This document shows positions 50,179 through 58,811 of a stretch of DNA of 64,000 nt, piece by piece (the stretch's first letter is position 1; each line of letters starts with the position of its first letter). Position numbers and translations under genes: made by a program. The notes under the pieces were generated by a model, which saw only the letters and a program-made list of their open reading frames with translations, had not been told where the DNA came from and did not search any database. This DNA comes from Mycolicibacter heraklionensis. GTDB taxonomy: Bacteria > Actinomycetota > Actinomycetes > Mycobacteriales > Mycobacteriaceae. The stretch spans positions 3,910,880 to 3,974,879 of the forward strand of contig NZ_CP080997.1 in the NCBI RefSeq assembly GCF_019645815.1, read 5' to 3'.

Positions 50179-52673
50179 TGTCGGCGATCGCGGCCACCGC
50201 GAGCCGGCTTCGGCTGTTCAGTCTGCGCGAACTGGCCGTGCACCGGCGGCGCACCCTCGCCTCGATCACCGTCATGGCCGTGTCGGCGATGTATTTGGTT
50301 GCGGTGCTGGGCATCTTCGGGTCGATCACCGGTTCGGTGAACCGGCTCTCCGACGGGATCGCCGGGATCGCCACACTGGAGGTGTCCGGCGTCACCGACG
50401 CCGGATTTCCCGATTCACTGGCAGCCGACGTAGCCCGGGTTCCCGGCGTCGCGACCGCGGCGCCGCTGATCCGGACGGTCACTCCCACGGCCGCCGGGAC
50501 GATGCTGTTGTTCGGCGCGGATGCGAGCAGCGTCGCCCTGGCCGGCGCCTTGGCCGACGCGCTCGCTCACCCGCCGACGGGGCCATCGAAGACACCGAGC
50601 GGCGTCCAGGTCGGGCCGGGCGTCGGCCACACCAAAGGCGACGGATTCCGGCTCGGGGCAACCTGGGTGACGGTGGCCCAGGTACTCACCGGCAAGCATC
50701 TCGCCGACCTCAACGGCGGAAACTATGTGCTGGCTCCACTTGCCTTGGCGCAGAACATCACCGGACGGCGGGGTCAGCTCGATTCGATACTGATCACCAC
50801 CAAGCCGGGGGCGGACCCCGCCGCGGTTCGTACCGCGGTGACCTCGGCCGTCAACGGGCGCGCGATCGTCGCCGAGCCCCGGATGCGGGCCGCTCGGGCA
50901 GGCGACGGCGTGAGGCTGATGAACTACATGGCGCTGATGGGCGCGGCGGTTGCTCTGGTGGTCGGCGCGTTCCTGGTCTACACCACGATGACCATGGCGA
51001 TCGCCCAGCGCCGCCCGGCCATCTCGACACTGCGCGCGATCGGGGGCCGGCGCGCCACCATCGTCGCGGATCTGATCGGTGAAGCCGCGGCCCTCGGCGT
51101 GCTGGGCGGCGCGGTCGGAGCGGTCTTGGGAATACTCCTGGGCCACTTGGCGATCCGCCGGCTGCCGCCGGCTATCACGCAGGGACTCGAAGCCCGGGTC
51201 GAGTACTGGCTGCCCGGCTACGCACTGCCGGTCGCCATCGCCGCGACAGTGCTCAGCAGCGTGACCGCAGCGGCCATGGCGGCGCGGCAGGTGTACAAGG
51301 TGTCGCCGATCGAGGCATTGGCACCGGTTGGCACCTCCGCCGCCGATACCGTGCCCCGCCGGCTGCGGACGGTGAGCGGGATCGCGGCCGTCGCGGTGAT
51401 CGCGGTGTCGCTGCTGATCATCGTCGGCCATCGCGGCGCCACCTCCCTGGCGGCGATGATCGCGGTGTTCTGCGCCGAGATCACCCTCGGTTTCGCGCTC
51501 ACCGCAGCTCTGGTCGCCGCCGCGGCCGCCGCCGCCCGGGCCTTTGGAACGGTCGGCGCGGTCGGAGCGGCGACCATCGAACGTGCGCCGCGGCGGGTGT
51601 GGGCGACCGTGATGACCGTACTGATCGCGGTGGTCACCACTGTGGTGATCACCGGCACCGACAACGACATGATCGCCTCCGCCCGCGCCATCTTCGCACC
51701 CGTCGCAGGAGTCGACGTGTGGGTCAGCGCGAACGCTCCGGACAGCTTTCCCACCGACGCGCTGCCGCAGGGTCTGGAAGAGCGAGTGGCCGCGGTACCG
51801 GGGGTGGCCCGGGTCTGCGCGGGTGCCTACGGATTTGCGGTGATCGGCGGCACCCGGGTGATGCTCGACGGGTTCTCTCCCGGATCGGCCGACCCGCTGT
51901 TTCGCGCACTCGACGACCCGACGCGCCGCGAGGTGCTCGCCGGCCGGGGCGTGGTGCTGTCACAGAACCTGGGCACGACGCTGGGTGTTCGAGTCGGCGA
52001 CGAACTGCGTCTCCAGACACCGCGAGGCCCGCGGCAGGCCGCGGTGCTGGCGCTGGTGCCGTACTTCTCGACCGTCATCGGGACCGTCGGGATCGGACTC
52101 GACCAACTGCGGGCCTGGTTCGATCGCCCGGCGGTGACGACGCTGCAGGTGACCGCCGGCGACGATGTCGATCCGGGGCGGTTGTTGGCCGATATCCACC
52201 GAGTGGTCCCCGAGCCGAACTACGTCTACGACGGTCGCACCGCGCTGGCGGGCCTGGAGGCGCCGCTGCATCAGAGCATGGTGATCGCCAACGCGGTGTG
52301 GCTCATCGTGGTGTTCGTGGCCGCGGTCGCCCTTTTCACCACGCTGACGCTCTCAGTGCTCGAACGACGCCGCGAGATCGGCGTGCTGCGGGCAATCGGC
52401 GCCGATCGCCGCTTCACCGTCCAGATGGTGCTGGCCGAGGCGGCGGGTATCGGCGTGATCGGCGGCCTGGCGGGGCTGGTGATCGGCCTGACCGATCAGT
52501 GGCTCTACAGCCTGGTCAGCGCTGAGATCATGAATTTCACCGTCACATTCCGGCCGAGCGCCGTGGCACCGGCCTACGCCTTGGGTGCGGTGGCGATCAG
52601 CCTGCTCGGCTCGGTGCCACCCGCGCGACGAGCCGCCCGGCTCAACATCATCGATGCGGTTTCCTCCGAATAG
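50175..52673 (+). CDS. FtsX-like ABC transporter permease (large, two-FtsX type)
   Basis: 832-residue permease with two FtsX modules. An N-terminal helix with TLASITVMAVSAMYLVAVLG is followed by an extracytoplasmic domain, then three-helix units near 250-380 and near 720-830 (YTTMTMAIAQRRPAISTLRA; FTTLTLSVLERRREIGVLRA). It ends VPPARRAARLNIIDAVSSE. Typical of MacB-like exporters of lipids, peptides or drugs that work on substrates outside the membrane. Overlaps the ATPase gene (ATGA). Confidence 0.93.
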   Translation: MMSAIAATASRLRLFSLRELAVHRRRTLASITVMAVSAMYLVAVLGIFGSITGSVNRLSDGIAGIATLEVSGVTDAGFPDSLAADVARVPGVATAAPLIRTVTPTAAGTMLLFGADASSVALAGALADALAHPPTGPSKTPSGVQVGPGVGHTKGDGFRLGATWVTVAQVLTGKHLADLNGGNYVLAPLALAQNITGRRGQLDSILITTKPGADPAAVRTAVTSAVNGRAIVAEPRMRAARAGDGVRLMNYMALMGAAVALVVGAFLVYTTMTMAIAQRRPAISTLRAIGGRRATIVADLIGEAAALGVLGGAVGAVLGILLGHLAIRRLPPAITQGLEARVEYWLPGYALPVAIAATVLSSVTAAAMAARQVYKVSPIEALAPVGTSAADTVPRRLRTVSGIAAVAVIAVSLLIIVGHRGATSLAAMIAVFCAEITLGFALTAALVAAAAAAARAFGTVGAVGAATIERAPRRVWATVMTVLIAVVTTVVITGTDNDMIASARAIFAPVAGVDVWVSANAPDSFPTDALPQGLEERVAAVPGVARVCAGAYGFAVIGGTRVMLDGFSPGSADPLFRALDDPTRREVLAGRGVVLSQNLGTTLGVRVGDELRLQTPRGPRQAAVLALVPYFSTVIGTVGIGLDQLRAWFDRPAVTTLQVTAGDDVDPGRLLADIHRVVPEPNYVYDGRTALAGLEAPLHQSMVIANAVWLIVVFVAAVALFTTLTLSVLERRREIGVLRAIGADRRFTVQMVLAEAAGIGVIGGLAGLVIGLTDQWLYSLVSAEIMNFTVTFRPSAVAPAYALGAVAISLLGSVPPARRAARLNIIDAVSSE

Positions 52674-52682
52674 GGTTGTGGC

Positions 52683-53177
52683 TCAGACGAGACCGAGCTG
52701 GATGAGTTCGATGAAGAATTCGGCGAACGGATCGGTGAACGGCAGGGAGAACGTGAAGTCCAGGTCCGGATTGTCCGGAACGATAAACGTATTGACCGTC
52801 TCCCCGGCCACCCCAATGCTCGCGGCCCCGAACCCCAGATTGTCCTCCGGGTCGGTTCCGGACGTCAGGATGTCGGTGAACAGCGAGGTTTGAAGGACGA
52901 CCGCAACATAGTTGTCGTCAGAGGGGTCGCCGGCCGAGGTGAGGGTGAACAACCCGAAATCGGTGGTGTGACTGATGAAGTCCGGATCATCGGCCGTCCC
53001 GAACAGCACAGCGCTCAGGTCGCCGGGATCACCGATGAACCACGGGTCGGGACTCGTGCCACGAGAACCCCCGTCGGCGTAAGCCGGGGCGCTGAACGCC
53101 AACGGGCCGAGCCAGGCGGCCAAGGCCGCGCCGACGACCATCACTGCCCGGCGCCGATTGGCAACGGTATTACTCAT
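52683..53177 (-). CDS. Small secreted protein of unknown function
   Basis: 164 residues: signal peptide with RRRAVMVVGAALAAWLGPLA, likely cleaved after AYA. The mature part is acidic and Asp/Phe/Thr-rich (WFIGDPGDLSAVLFGTADDP, DFGLFTLTSAGDPSDDNYVA, SLPFTDPFAEFFIELIQLGL) without cysteines. I do not recognise a family. It lies alone between the ABC exporter (convergent) and the methyltransferase operon (same strand, 23 bp gap). A GGAG-type ribosome binding site precedes the ATG. Confidence 0.7.
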   Translation of the reverse strand: MSNTVANRRRAVMVVGAALAAWLGPLAFSAPAYADGGSRGTSPDPWFIGDPGDLSAVLFGTADDPDFISHTTDFGLFTLTSAGDPSDDNYVAVVLQTSLFTDILTSGTDPEDNLGFGAASIGVAGETVNTFIVPDNPDLDFTFSLPFTDPFAEFFIELIQLGLV

Positions 53178-53200
53178 GGTGGGACTCCCATCTCTCGTTG

Positions 53201-53857
53201 TTACTCAGACCCACGCTGTTGGCCACCCGGGTCACCCTGCCGCACGGTGGCGAACCCCTGCAGCTGCGGTGTGCACGGCGGCGGTACCGGAGTACGTCGA
53301 ATGCTGGACAGACCGGTGGTGTCGAATCCTGCTGCGGCGATGGCGTCGAGAGTCCGGCGGTTCGGCCGACAGCCGGACGCCAGCCATGCCCACGGCTGCG
53401 CGATCAGGTCCTGGAATCGGCCCATCACGCCGTCGCCGCGGACATGCTCGAGCACCACCAGCCGGCCGCCGGGGGCCAGCACTCGGCGGATCTCGTCGAG
53501 GGTGGCATCGACGTCGTCCACCGAACACAGCACGAGCCCGACATGTACCGAATCGAAACTGTTGTCCGGGAAGGGAATCGACTCACCGACTCCGTCGACG
53601 ATATCCACCGTGATGCCGTTGCGGCGGGCGAAGGCGGCGGCCATCCGGCGCATGGCGGGCTCCGGCTCGACGGCGGCGACCGACGTCACCGCGGCGGGCA
53701 GGAACATCAGGTCCGCGCCGGGCCCGAGGCCGATCATCAGCAGCCGGCCCATTGCGTAACTCATGGCGGTACGTCGGTACCGGCGATAGAAAAGCCGGTC
53801 GAAGCACGGCATTCCGAGTCGATACACGTACGGGAACAGCGGATTACGGCGCGCCAT
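53201..53857 (-). CDS. Class I SAM-dependent methyltransferase (Methyltransf_11 type)
   Basis: 218 residues: SAM motif I LLMIGLGPGADLMFLPA, acidic loop VAAVEPEPAMRRMAAAF, DNSFDSVHVGLVLCSVDDVD (motif III-like) and VLAPGGRLVVLEHVRGDG. The ATG at 53857 lies 14 bp inside the upstream gene. UbiE-like methyltransferases act on small lipophilic molecules; the neighbouring FAD monooxygenase hints at a joint tailoring pathway. Confidence 0.88.
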   Translation of the reverse strand: MARRNPLFPYVYRLGMPCFDRLFYRRYRRTAMSYAMGRLLMIGLGPGADLMFLPAAVTSVAAVEPEPAMRRMAAAFARRNGITVDIVDGVGESIPFPDNSFDSVHVGLVLCSVDDVDATLDEIRRVLAPGGRLVVLEHVRGDGVMGRFQDLIAQPWAWLASGCRPNRRTLDAIAAAGFDTTGLSSIRRTPVPPPCTPQLQGFATVRQGDPGGQQRGSE

Positions 53858-54503
53858 CGGTAGCCCACAGCTCGCCCTGATCCAGCCGGAACGGCGGATA
53901 CTCGTCACGCATCAAGGAGACGTACACAGCCACCCGGTAACGCCACCGAACGATGCCCAACAGCAGGTCCGACATGCCGGTCGGGATCGTGCCGGTGATC
54001 AACAGCGTCACCGCCGTGATCACGCACAGCAACTGCAGCGCAGGCTCCAGAGCCCAGCACATCAGGATCTGCGGCAGCCCCCACAACCACCATTTGACCA
54101 ACACAGCCCGGCGCTCGAGCCGTTCGGGATAGTCGACCTGCAGATCGGCCGGATAGTCGGGCCGCGATGCCAGCGTGAACGGCGGGTACCTGTCGGTGCT
54201 GTTCATCGGAAACCGGTAATTCATGACCCGCCACGACCAGCGCAGCACGCCGACATTGAAGTCGAAGATCGGTCGCGGATATCGCCCGGTGATCGCAATC
54301 GCCACTCCGGCAACGGCGGTCAGCGGCAGATAGGCCAGATAGAGGGCGATCAGGATCGGGTAGTGCGGGGTGGCCAGCACGCACCATTTGACCAGCCAGA
54401 GCCAGCGAGAGGGGCCGTCGAATTCACCGCGCACCCGTACCGGGTCGGCCGGGGCCGGCGCGACGGGGCGAGCGACCACATCGTCATGCGCGGGAAGCGA
54501 CAT
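53844..54503 (-). CDS. DUF4389 membrane protein
   Basis: 219 residues. Two similar halves each carry hydrophobic stretches (VLATPHYPILIALYLAYLPL; LCVITAVTLLITGTIP) followed by a WRYRVxxY-type segment (LRWSWRVMNYRFPMNSTDRY; VRWRYRVAVYVSLMRDEYPP). This internal duplication is the DUF4389 pattern. The ATG at 54503 follows GGAGGACGG. Function unknown; co-transcribed with the FAD monooxygenase upstream. Confidence 0.82.
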   Translation of the reverse strand: MSLPAHDDVVARPVAPAPADPVRVRGEFDGPSRWLWLVKWCVLATPHYPILIALYLAYLPLTAVAGVAIAITGRYPRPIFDFNVGVLRWSWRVMNYRFPMNSTDRYPPFTLASRPDYPADLQVDYPERLERRAVLVKWWLWGLPQILMCWALEPALQLLCVITAVTLLITGTIPTGMSDLLLGIVRWRYRVAVYVSLMRDEYPPFRLDQGELWATDGAP

Positions 54504-54516
54504 CGGCCCGTCCTCC

Positions 54517-55764
54517 TCAATGGCTGCGATCTGTTGTCTGGCCGGCGATCTCACCGATGTCCGCCAGCCCGAGGCCGCGGCTGATCTCGGCCGACATCCC
54601 GCGATGGCTGACCCAGCGCAGAAACATGGTCATCCCCCAGGTGTGCCATCGGTCCGGGATGAACGCCGCCGGGCGCAGCACCAGCTCACTGTGGGAGAGC
54701 TGCAGCGCCGTCACCCGAGACACCGCCGCCACCTTGCGCCGGCGAGTGTTCTCATACCAGCGCAGCGCGCGCGCCAGGTCACCGTGCGACGGTGCCGCGC
54801 GGAGATCCGCCAGCGCCTTGCACAGCACCATGGTGTCGAGCAGCGCCTGGTTGGTTCCCTGCGCCATGGTGGGCGGCATGGTGTGCAACGCGTCGCCGAT
54901 CAGGGTGAGCGCACCCCGACCTGCCCCGGCCACCGGGTGACGAAAGTGCGGGTAGGGCGAGCCGGCCAGGTCGTCGTCGGTCAGGGCGCCCAGCACCCGA
55001 TCGACCGGTTCGGACCAGCCGGCGAACCGTTCCCGGATCATGGCGATCGGACAGGCCGGCCGAACGAAGTCCGGTGACCACGGCAGGTCGAACCACCACT
55101 GCAGTTCGGACCCACCGGCCGGCCACAGCCCAAGGTTCCCGTGCTTGCCGACCATCATCAGCGCCACCCGCTTGTCGGCGACAACGTCCGGGAGGCTGAC
55201 CAGGCCCTGCCAGCTGCACCAGCCGGTCGGCTTGGCCGATGGCACGCCGAGGAGATCCCGCACCATGGAATGCAGCCCGTCTGCGCCGATCAACAGGTCA
55301 CCACTGGCCGAGCTGCCGTCGTCGAAGTCGACGCGTACCCCGCCGTCGGCATCGCGCACGCCCACCGCGCGGGCGTTGCACCGGATGCGCTCGGCCGGGA
55401 GTTGGTCCAGCAGCCGCTCCAGCAGGAGCCGGCGCGGGAGCATCCGGACCGGCGCGCCCAGCCCGTGCGCCATCGCGGTCATGTCGAGGGTGGCCAGCGG
55501 GTGCCCGGTGGACGTCGTCACCTGCACCGCCGACAACGGCTGCCCGGCTCCTGCCATGTCAACGCCCAGCTGGTCCAGCACCGTGGCGCCGTTGGGCCAG
55601 ATGGTCACCGCGCCGCCGCCCGGCTGAAGATGTGGCCGTCGCTCAAAAACCGTGACGTCGTGGCCGTCACGCAGCAGGCCGCGAGCAAGGGAGATCCCCG
55701 CCACGCCTGCGCCGATGACAAGGACTCGCAAGGCTGATGGCGCGTTCAAGGCTCGCACCCTCAC
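54517..55764 (-). CDS. FAD-dependent aromatic-ring monooxygenase-like protein
   Basis: 415 residues of the PHBH/UbiH-like class A flavin monooxygenases. N-terminal FAD motif VLVIGAGVAGISLARGLLRD, the DG motif SGDLLIGADGLHSMVRDLLG, and the GD motif LTLIGDALHTMPPTMAQGTN. Such enzymes hydroxylate or rearrange aromatic or quinone-like substrates with NAD(P)H. Starts the minus-strand operon with the DUF4389 and methyltransferase genes. Confidence 0.9.
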   Translation of the reverse strand: MRVRALNAPSALRVLVIGAGVAGISLARGLLRDGHDVTVFERRPHLQPGGGAVTIWPNGATVLDQLGVDMAGAGQPLSAVQVTTSTGHPLATLDMTAMAHGLGAPVRMLPRRLLLERLLDQLPAERIRCNARAVGVRDADGGVRVDFDDGSSASGDLLIGADGLHSMVRDLLGVPSAKPTGWCSWQGLVSLPDVVADKRVALMMVGKHGNLGLWPAGGSELQWWFDLPWSPDFVRPACPIAMIRERFAGWSEPVDRVLGALTDDDLAGSPYPHFRHPVAGAGRGALTLIGDALHTMPPTMAQGTNQALLDTMVLCKALADLRAAPSHGDLARALRWYENTRRRKVAAVSRVTALQLSHSELVLRPAAFIPDRWHTWGMTMFLRWVSHRGMSAEISRGLGLADIGEIAGQTTDRSH

Positions 55765-55810
55765 CGTGATGACACGGATCAGCCGAGCGTTTGGTTCACT
55801 GCCCTACTGG

Positions 55811-56614
55811 TCAGCTCGCGGCCGGGCTGGTCAGAATTCTGGGCCCGTCCTCGGTCACCGCGACGCTGTGCTCCCAGTGCGCGGCACGCGACCCGTCGGC
55901 GGTGACCACCGTCCACTCGTCTTCGAGGATCACCGTCTGGTCGGTCCCCAGGGTCAGCATCGGCTCGATGGCCAGCACCGACCCCGCCACCAGCAGCGGC
56001 CCGCGGCCCGGTGATCCCTCGTTGGGCAGAAACGGGTCCATGTGCATCTGACGGCCGATACCGTGGCCGCCGTAGCCGGCAACGATGCCGAACGAGCTTT
56101 TGAACTCGGTCGACGCGGCCCGGGCGCCCATTTCGATGGCATGCGACACGTCGCTGAGCCGGTTGCCCACCACCATCGCCGCGATCCCGGCCTCCAGCGC
56201 CTGCCGGGTCGCCGCGGACAGGTTTTCGTCGGCGGCGCTCAGCGTGCCGATCCCGAAGGTGACCGCGGCGTCGCCGTGCCAGCCGTCCAGGATCGCGCCG
56301 CAGTCGATGGACACCAGATCGCCCGCGGCCAGCACCTCGCTTGCCGTCGGGATGCCGTGCACCACCCGGTCGTTGACCGAGCTGCAGATCGACGCCGGGA
56401 ACCCGTGGTAGCCCAGGAACGACGGCGTGGCGCCCGCCTCGCGGATCACCGATTCGGCGATCTCATCCAATTGCAGGGTCGAGACGCCGACGGCCGCCGC
56501 TTCGCGGACTGCGGCCAGAGCGGCGGCGACGACGGCGCCCGCCGCGGCCATCGCGTCGAGCTCACCCGGACTGCGATGCGGCACCGCTTTGCGCCGCTTC
56601 GCCCACCCGACCAC
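55811..56614 (-). CDS. map: Methionine aminopeptidase, type I
   Basis: Removes the initiator Met from nascent proteins. 267 residues; metal ligands can be placed in SIDCGAILDGWHGDAAVTFG (two Asp), YGGHGIGRQMHMDP (His), LAIEPMLTLG (Glu) and AAHWEHSVAVTEDG (Glu). The GTG start at 56614 shares one base with the adk stop. Third gene of secY-adk-map. Confidence 0.96.
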   Translation of the reverse strand: MVGWAKRRKAVPHRSPGELDAMAAAGAVVAAALAAVREAAAVGVSTLQLDEIAESVIREAGATPSFLGYHGFPASICSSVNDRVVHGIPTASEVLAAGDLVSIDCGAILDGWHGDAAVTFGIGTLSAADENLSAATRQALEAGIAAMVVGNRLSDVSHAIEMGARAASTEFKSSFGIVAGYGGHGIGRQMHMDPFLPNEGSPGRGPLLVAGSVLAIEPMLTLGTDQTVILEDEWTVVTADGSRAAHWEHSVAVTEDGPRILTSPAAS

Positions 56615-57165
56615 TACTGTCCCAGGGCGTTCAGGGCGCGGTTGAACACCTCGTCGAGCGTGCCGAGCGCGTCCACCACATGCAGGTCGTGCTCGTCCTG
56701 GTAGTAGTCCAGCAACGGCGTGGTCTCTTCGCGGTAGACCATCATCCGGTTGTGGATGACCTCAGCGGTGTCGTCGGCGCGACCACGTTCCTTGAGCCGC
56801 TTGAGCAGTTCGCTCTCGGTGACCCGGAACTCCAGCACCGCATCCAGTTTGGTCTGGCGGCGCTCCAGCATGGCGTGCAAGGCCTCGGCCTGCTCCACCG
56901 AGCGGGGGTAGCCGTCCAGGATGAAGCCGCCCGCGGCGTCGGGTTGGTCGAGCCGGTCTTCGACCAGCGCGTTGGTCAGCTCGGGCGGCACCAGGTCGCC
57001 CGCATCGAGGTACTGCTTGGCCTGCTTGCCCAGCTCGGTGCCCTCGGCGATGTTGTGCCGGAACAGGTCACCGGTGGAGATCTGCGGAACGCCCAGCTTC
57101 TCCGAGAGCTTTACCGCCTGGGTGCCCTTGCCTGCTCCCGGCGGTCCCAGCAGTACGACTCTCAC
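56614..57165 (-). CDS. adk: Adenylate kinase
   Basis: Interconverts AMP, ADP and ATP. 183 residues from the GTG at 57165: P-loop LLGPPGAGKGTQAVKLSEKL, STGDLFRHNIAEGTELGKQA, FILDGYPRSVEQAEAL, and a short LID (GRADDTAEVIHNRMMVY) as in actinobacterial Adk without zinc Cys. The start overlaps the secY stop by four bases (GTGA). Confidence 0.97.
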   Translation of the reverse strand: MRVVLLGPPGAGKGTQAVKLSEKLGVPQISTGDLFRHNIAEGTELGKQAKQYLDAGDLVPPELTNALVEDRLDQPDAAGGFILDGYPRSVEQAEALHAMLERRQTKLDAVLEFRVTESELLKRLKERGRADDTAEVIHNRMMVYREETTPLLDYYQDEHDLHVVDALGTLDEVFNRALNALGQ

Positions 57166-58493
57166 TTGAGGAACCCTTCGTAGTTGCGCTGCATGAGCTG
57201 GCTCTCGATCTGCTTCACCGTGTCCAGACCGACGCCGATCATGATCAGCACCGCGGTGCCGCCGAAGGGCAGGTTCTGAACGGTGCCGGAGCTGCCCATG
57301 TGCAGGAACAGGTTGGGCAGCACCGAGATCACGCCCAGGTAGATCGAGCCAGGCAGGGTGATCCGGCTGAGCACGTAGCGCAGGTAGTCCGCGGTCGGGC
57401 GTCCCGGCCGGATGCCGGGAATGAAGCCACCGAACTTCTTCATCTCGTCGGCCCGCTCGTCGGGGTTGAACGTGATCGACACGTAGAAGTACGTGAAGAA
57501 GATGATCAGGCCGAAGTAGATGGCGATGTAGACGAAGTTGGACGGATCGGACAGGTAGGTGCTGACGAACTTGTCCCACCAGCTGTTGCCGGGGCCACCG
57601 CTGCCGCTGTGGACCAACTGGGTGATCAGCTGCGGAATGTAGATCAGCGACGAGGCGAAGATGACCGGGATAACGCCGGCCTGGTTGACCTTCAGCGGCA
57701 GGTATGTCGAGGTACCGCCGTACATGCGCCGGCCCACCATGCGCTTGGCGTACTGCACCGGGATACGGCGCTGGCCCTGCTCCACGAAGACCACACCGAC
57801 GACGATGGCCAGTGCGGCCAAGCAGACCATGGTGAACACCACGGCACCGCGGGAGTCGAGGATGGTCTTGCCCTCGATCGGAATGCGGGCGGCGATGCCG
57901 ACGAAGATCAGCAGCGACATGCCGTTGCCGATGCCGCGTTCGGTGATGAGCTCACCGAGCCACATCACCAGCACCGCGCCGGAGGTCATCACGAGCACGA
58001 TCACCATCAGGGTGAAGATGCTGTGATCGGAGATGATGTCGTGACGCAGGCTGCAGGTCTGCAACAGTCCGCCGTTGGCGGCCAGTGCCACGATGCTGGT
58101 GGCCTGCAGAACGGCCAGCGCGACCGTCAGATAACGGGTGTACTGCGTCATCTTGTTCTGGCCGGACTGGCCTTCTTTACGCAGTTCCTCGAAGCGCGGG
58201 ATCACCACCGTGAGCAGCTGCACGATGATGCTCGCGGTGATGTAGGGCATCACGCCGATGGCGAACACCGTCAGCTGCAGCAGCGCGCCACCGGAGAACA
58301 GGTTGATCAGCGAGTAGACCTGCGCGGCATCGCCGCCGCTGACTTCCTTGATGCACTGCTGCACGTTCTGGTAGTCGACGCCCGGCGACGGGATCGCGGC
58401 TCCCAGGCGGTACACGACGATGATGCCCAGCGCGAACAAGATCTTGCGCCTCAGGTCGACCGTCCGCAGTGATGAGATGAAAGCCGAGAACAC
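57162..58493 (-). CDS. secY: Protein translocase subunit SecY
   Basis: Central channel of the Sec translocon. 443 residues with about ten membrane helices. Recognisable segments are GLLQTCSLRH, VMWLGELITERGIGNGMSLL, RRIPVQYAKRMVGRRMYGGT, and FVYIAIYFGLIIFFTYFYVS. It ends QLMQRNYEGFLK. First gene of secY-adk-map; its promoter must lie in the 318-bp region upstream. Confidence 0.98.
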   Translation of the reverse strand: MFSAFISSLRTVDLRRKILFALGIIVVYRLGAAIPSPGVDYQNVQQCIKEVSGGDAAQVYSLINLFSGGALLQLTVFAIGVMPYITASIIVQLLTVVIPRFEELRKEGQSGQNKMTQYTRYLTVALAVLQATSIVALAANGGLLQTCSLRHDIISDHSIFTLMVIVLVMTSGAVLVMWLGELITERGIGNGMSLLIFVGIAARIPIEGKTILDSRGAVVFTMVCLAALAIVVGVVFVEQGQRRIPVQYAKRMVGRRMYGGTSTYLPLKVNQAGVIPVIFASSLIYIPQLITQLVHSGSGGPGNSWWDKFVSTYLSDPSNFVYIAIYFGLIIFFTYFYVSITFNPDERADEMKKFGGFIPGIRPGRPTADYLRYVLSRITLPGSIYLGVISVLPNLFLHMGSSGTVQNLPFGGTAVLIMIGVGLDTVKQIESQLMQRNYEGFLK

Positions 58494-58811
58494 TCTTCTC
58501 CTCCTGCGCAGCCGAGGTCCGGTCGCGGCGTTCCAATGGGCTGTTGGTGTCCCAGCCCCGGTTAGTCCTGGGTTAGTCCTGCGTTTTCGCGTACACGTGC
58601 CGGCCGATCATGACGAGGCCACGCGTGTCTTAGGCGCGTCAGCAGTCTACGAGAGTAACAGCTGCGCACCGCGGGCCGGGCGGGCGTTGGCGGCACTGCC
58701 AGCGTGCGATCAGCGTAGCGGCGTACAGTCATCGATAGCTCGTTAAATACGCTAACTAACTTCCCGGCGGCACTCGACCGGCATAGCTAGATAGAAGCTA
58801 GAGAGATAGGA
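58494..58811. other. Divergent intergenic region between secY and methyltransferase gene
   Basis: 318 bp without a supportable gene. It includes an 11-bp tandem repeat (58560-58581) close to secY and an AT-rich stretch around 58730-58810 ahead of the methyltransferase, with the near-repeat CTAGATAGAAGCTAGAGAG. The ATG at 58821 (in frame with the GTG at 58812) is preceded by GATAGGAG, so either start is possible for that gene. Confidence 0.6.
58560..58581. repeat. Tandem 11-bp direct repeat
   Basis: GGTTAGTCCTG occurs twice back to back, 67-88 bp upstream of secY. Two exact copies may be a binding site in the secY leader or a simple slippage duplication. Confidence 0.7.
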
